DNA of 35,078 nucleotides from an uncultured SAR116 cluster alpha proteobacterium (GTDB lineage Bacteria > Pseudomonadota > Alphaproteobacteria > Puniceispirillales > Marisalimonadaceae). The position numbers were made by a program, and so were the translations under genes. The stretch is from assembly GCA_902618195.1 (NCBI GenBank), contig CACMZO010000013.1:1-35078 (forward strand), written 5' to 3'. Position 1 is the stretch's first letter; each line of letters opens with the position of its first letter. Under the pieces are notes generated by a model that did not search any database, was not told the DNA's origin, and saw only the letters and a program-made list of their open reading frames with translations. Shown piece by piece: positions 33,820 through 35,078 of this stretch.

Positions 33820-34260
33820 TTACCATGTTCCTATATTATCCATTGATTTCCAAGGATCTTTAATTTCCAATGCTTCTCCTTGTTGAAGAAGTTCAATTGA
33901 AATATTATTTGGAGATTTAATGAAGGCCATTCTTCCATCCCTAGGTGGTCTATTGATAACCAAACCCTTATCCATTAATTTCTGACAAGTCTCATATATA
34001 TTTGGTACTGAAAATGCCAAATGACCAAAATTTCTTCCTTTATCAAGGTCCTCATAGTCCCAATTATGAGTAAGTTCTATTTCTGGTGATTTAGTATTTA
34101 TCGCAGAACTTTCATCTTCAGTAGCAGCCAAAAATATTAATGTAAACTTTCCTTCAGGAACATCTTTTCGTCTTGTTTCAATTAAGCCTAATTTATTACA
34201 AAAGAAATCTAATGATTCTTCTAAATTATTAACTCTAATCATTGTATGTAAAAATTTCAT
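33820..34260 (-). CDS. gloA: Lactoylglutathione lyase (glyoxalase I)
   Basis: Glyoxalase I converts the hemithioacetal of methylglyoxal and glutathione to S-lactoylglutathione in the cytosol. The 146-residue protein has the paired beta-alpha-beta-beta-beta modules of the vicinal oxygen chelate superfamily, with all four metal ligands in place: His5 (LHTMIRV), Glu62 (IELTHNW), His80 (GHLAFSV) and Glu123 (SIELLQQG). The ELTHNW stretch and the [11 protein letters not shown] segment are typical of GloA rather than other VOC enzymes. A GGAG sits 8 bases before the ATG. It runs with the small lipoprotein gene and is divergent from the PLP aldolase-like gene. Confidence 0.94.
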   Translation of the reverse strand: MKFLHTMIRVNNLEESLDFFCNKLGLIETRRKDVPEGKFTLIFLAATEDESSAINTKSPEIELTHNWDYEDLDKGRNFGHLAFSVPNIYETCQKLMDKGLVINRPPRDGRMAFIKSPNNISIELLQQGEALEIKDPWKSMDNIGTW

Positions 34261-34285
34261 TAATAAACTCCAAATAATATTAAAA

Positions 34286-34312
34286 ATTATATCTATTTGT
34301 TAGAAGATTCAA
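34286..34312 (-). promoter_or_regulatory. Putative promoter of gloA
   Basis: On the minus strand a perfect TATAAT is at 34286-34291 and TTGAAT at 34307-34312, spacer 15. It is followed by a leader of about 20 bases containing GGAG before the gloA ATG. Unlike several other promoters in the window it gives a conventional leader. Confidence 0.4.
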
Positions 34313-34323
34313 TAAATTTATTT

Positions 34324-34329
34324 TATATT
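34324..34329 (+). promoter_or_regulatory. Putative -10 box of the D-threonine aldolase-like gene
   Basis: TATATT lies 6 bases before the ATG at 34336, with TTAGAA at 34300-34305 as a weak -35 (spacer 18). No Shine-Dalgarno site is present, so a leaderless transcript is predicted. Confidence 0.3.
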
Positions 34330-34335
34330 AGTTTT

Positions 34336-35078
34336 ATGTCCAAATTAGATTATGGTTATAACATACCAGCCTTAAAAGGAATGAAGTTAGAAGAAATTCA
34401 AACACCATGTTTGCTAATTGATTATGAGATATTCAAATTAAACGTTGAAAAAATGAGATCTTTTACTCATAAAAATAATATAAAACTCAGACCTCACGCA
34501 AAAATGCATAAATCTGTAGATGTAGCAAAATATCAACTTCAATATGGAAATGCTTCTGGTATATGTTGTCAAAAATTAAGTGAAGCTGAAGTATTTGTAA
34601 GATCAGGTATAAAAGATATTTTAATCACTAATCAAATAACAGATTTAAAGAAAATTGATAGATTATGTAAAATTAACAGGTCAGGTTCTAAGGTTACTTG
34701 CTGTGTAGATAATATAGATAATTTAAATGATATAAATAATATTGCCTCTGATAATAATGTAAAAATTGAAATTTTTATAGAGTTAGAGTGTGGTGCTCAA
34801 AGATGTGGAACAGATAACATTGATGATATTAAACTAATGATACAATTTATTAATAAATCGTCAAATATAAAACTGTCTGGGTTTCAAGCATATAATGGCT
34901 CTAATCAACATGTGTTAGATTCAAAAGAAAGAGAAACAACAGTTAACAATACTAATAAAAGAATTTCTAATTTACTTAAATATTTTGATATGTCTAATTT
35001 GATCGTAACTGGAGGAGGTACTGGTTGTTTCGAAGAAGAAACAAAAAGTAAAATTTATAATGAAATTCAAGTGGGCTC
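34336..35078 (+). CDS. D-threonine aldolase/D-serine dehydratase-like PLP enzyme, partial
   Basis: An open frame runs from the ATG at 34336 to the window edge, giving about 247 residues of a protein usually near 380. It belongs to the fold-type III (alanine-racemase-like barrel) family. TPCLLIDYE opens the barrel, KLRPHAKMHKS carries the PLP lysine (Lys56 by its position in PHxK), and FIELECGAQRCG, GFQAYNGSNQH and VTGGGTGCF are conserved cofactor and substrate regions. Characterised relatives cleave D-threonine or 3-hydroxy-D-aspartate to glycine plus an aldehyde or glyoxylate, or dehydrate D-serine. The metal-binding C-terminal end is outside the window, so these cannot be separated. The gene is divergent from gloA. 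Confidence 0.88.
   Translation, partial: MSKLDYGYNIPALKGMKLEEIQTPCLLIDYEIFKLNVEKMRSFTHKNNIKLRPHAKMHKSVDVAKYQLQYGNASGICCQKLSEAEVFVRSGIKDILITNQITDLKKIDRLCKINRSGSKVTCCVDNIDNLNDINNIASDNNVKIEIFIELECGAQRCGTDNIDDIKLMIQFINKSSNIKLSGFQAYNGSNQHVLDSKERETTVNNTNKRISNLLKYFDMSNLIVTGGGTGCFEEETKSKIYNEIQVG

Overview
The window is a compact, very AT-rich (about 70% A+T by eye) chromosomal segment from an alphaproteobacterium, most likely a marine streamlined lineage of the SAR11/AEGEAN-169/HIMB59 kind. The evidence is the gene content and order: an E1-beta subunit with its own lipoyl domain beside E2 and E3, a fused IspDF, the ntrB-ntrC-ntrY-ntrX-trkA-dat-hflX string, and recG divergent from sdhE-mfd. These are alphaproteobacterial arrangements. 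The lineage itself is an inference. TGA is used as stop and TGG as Trp, so the standard bacterial code applies.

Layout. 1-1137 (minus): start of a PpiD-type periplasmic folding factor, cut by the window edge. 1207-6367 (plus): tpiA, secG, pyrG, kdsA, eno and an FtsB/DivIC-like protein. 6416-12852 (plus): pdhA, pdhB, pdhC, lpd, lipA and a COQ10-type START protein, a pyruvate dehydrogenase block with lipoate synthase attached. 12843-14984 (minus): cinA-type amidohydrolase, pgpA and ispDF. 15074-24555 (plus): two complete nitrogen-type two-component systems (NtrB/NtrC and NtrY/NtrX), then trkA, a D-amino-acid aminotransferase and hflX. 24566-25402 (plus): an inositol-monophosphatase-family enzyme. 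25403-26984 (minus): an SDR oxidoreductase and mazG. 27019-27681 (plus): a DUF502 membrane protein. 27670-29772 (minus): recG. 29810-33534 (plus): sdhE and mfd, with mfd split by a +1 frameshift. 33531-34260 (minus): a small lipoprotein and a glyoxalase I. 34336 to the right edge (plus): a D-threonine aldolase/D-serine dehydratase-fold PLP enzyme, incomplete.

No gap exceeds 89 bases. I see no tRNA, rRNA, CRISPR array, insertion sequence or phage gene. All four convergent gene pairs abut or overlap. Many genes within operons overlap by 1 to 29 bases.

Most of the window is ordinary housekeeping. The points worth a second look are these. Both NtrC and NtrX have lost the sigma-54-contacting GAFTGA loop, and each carries a different Walker B substitution. 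Mfd is split near the boundary between its UvrB-like module and the rest of the protein. Several operon-leading genes have a -10-like box 6 to 10 bases before the start codon, suggesting leaderless mRNAs. The usual hfq between dat and hflX is absent.
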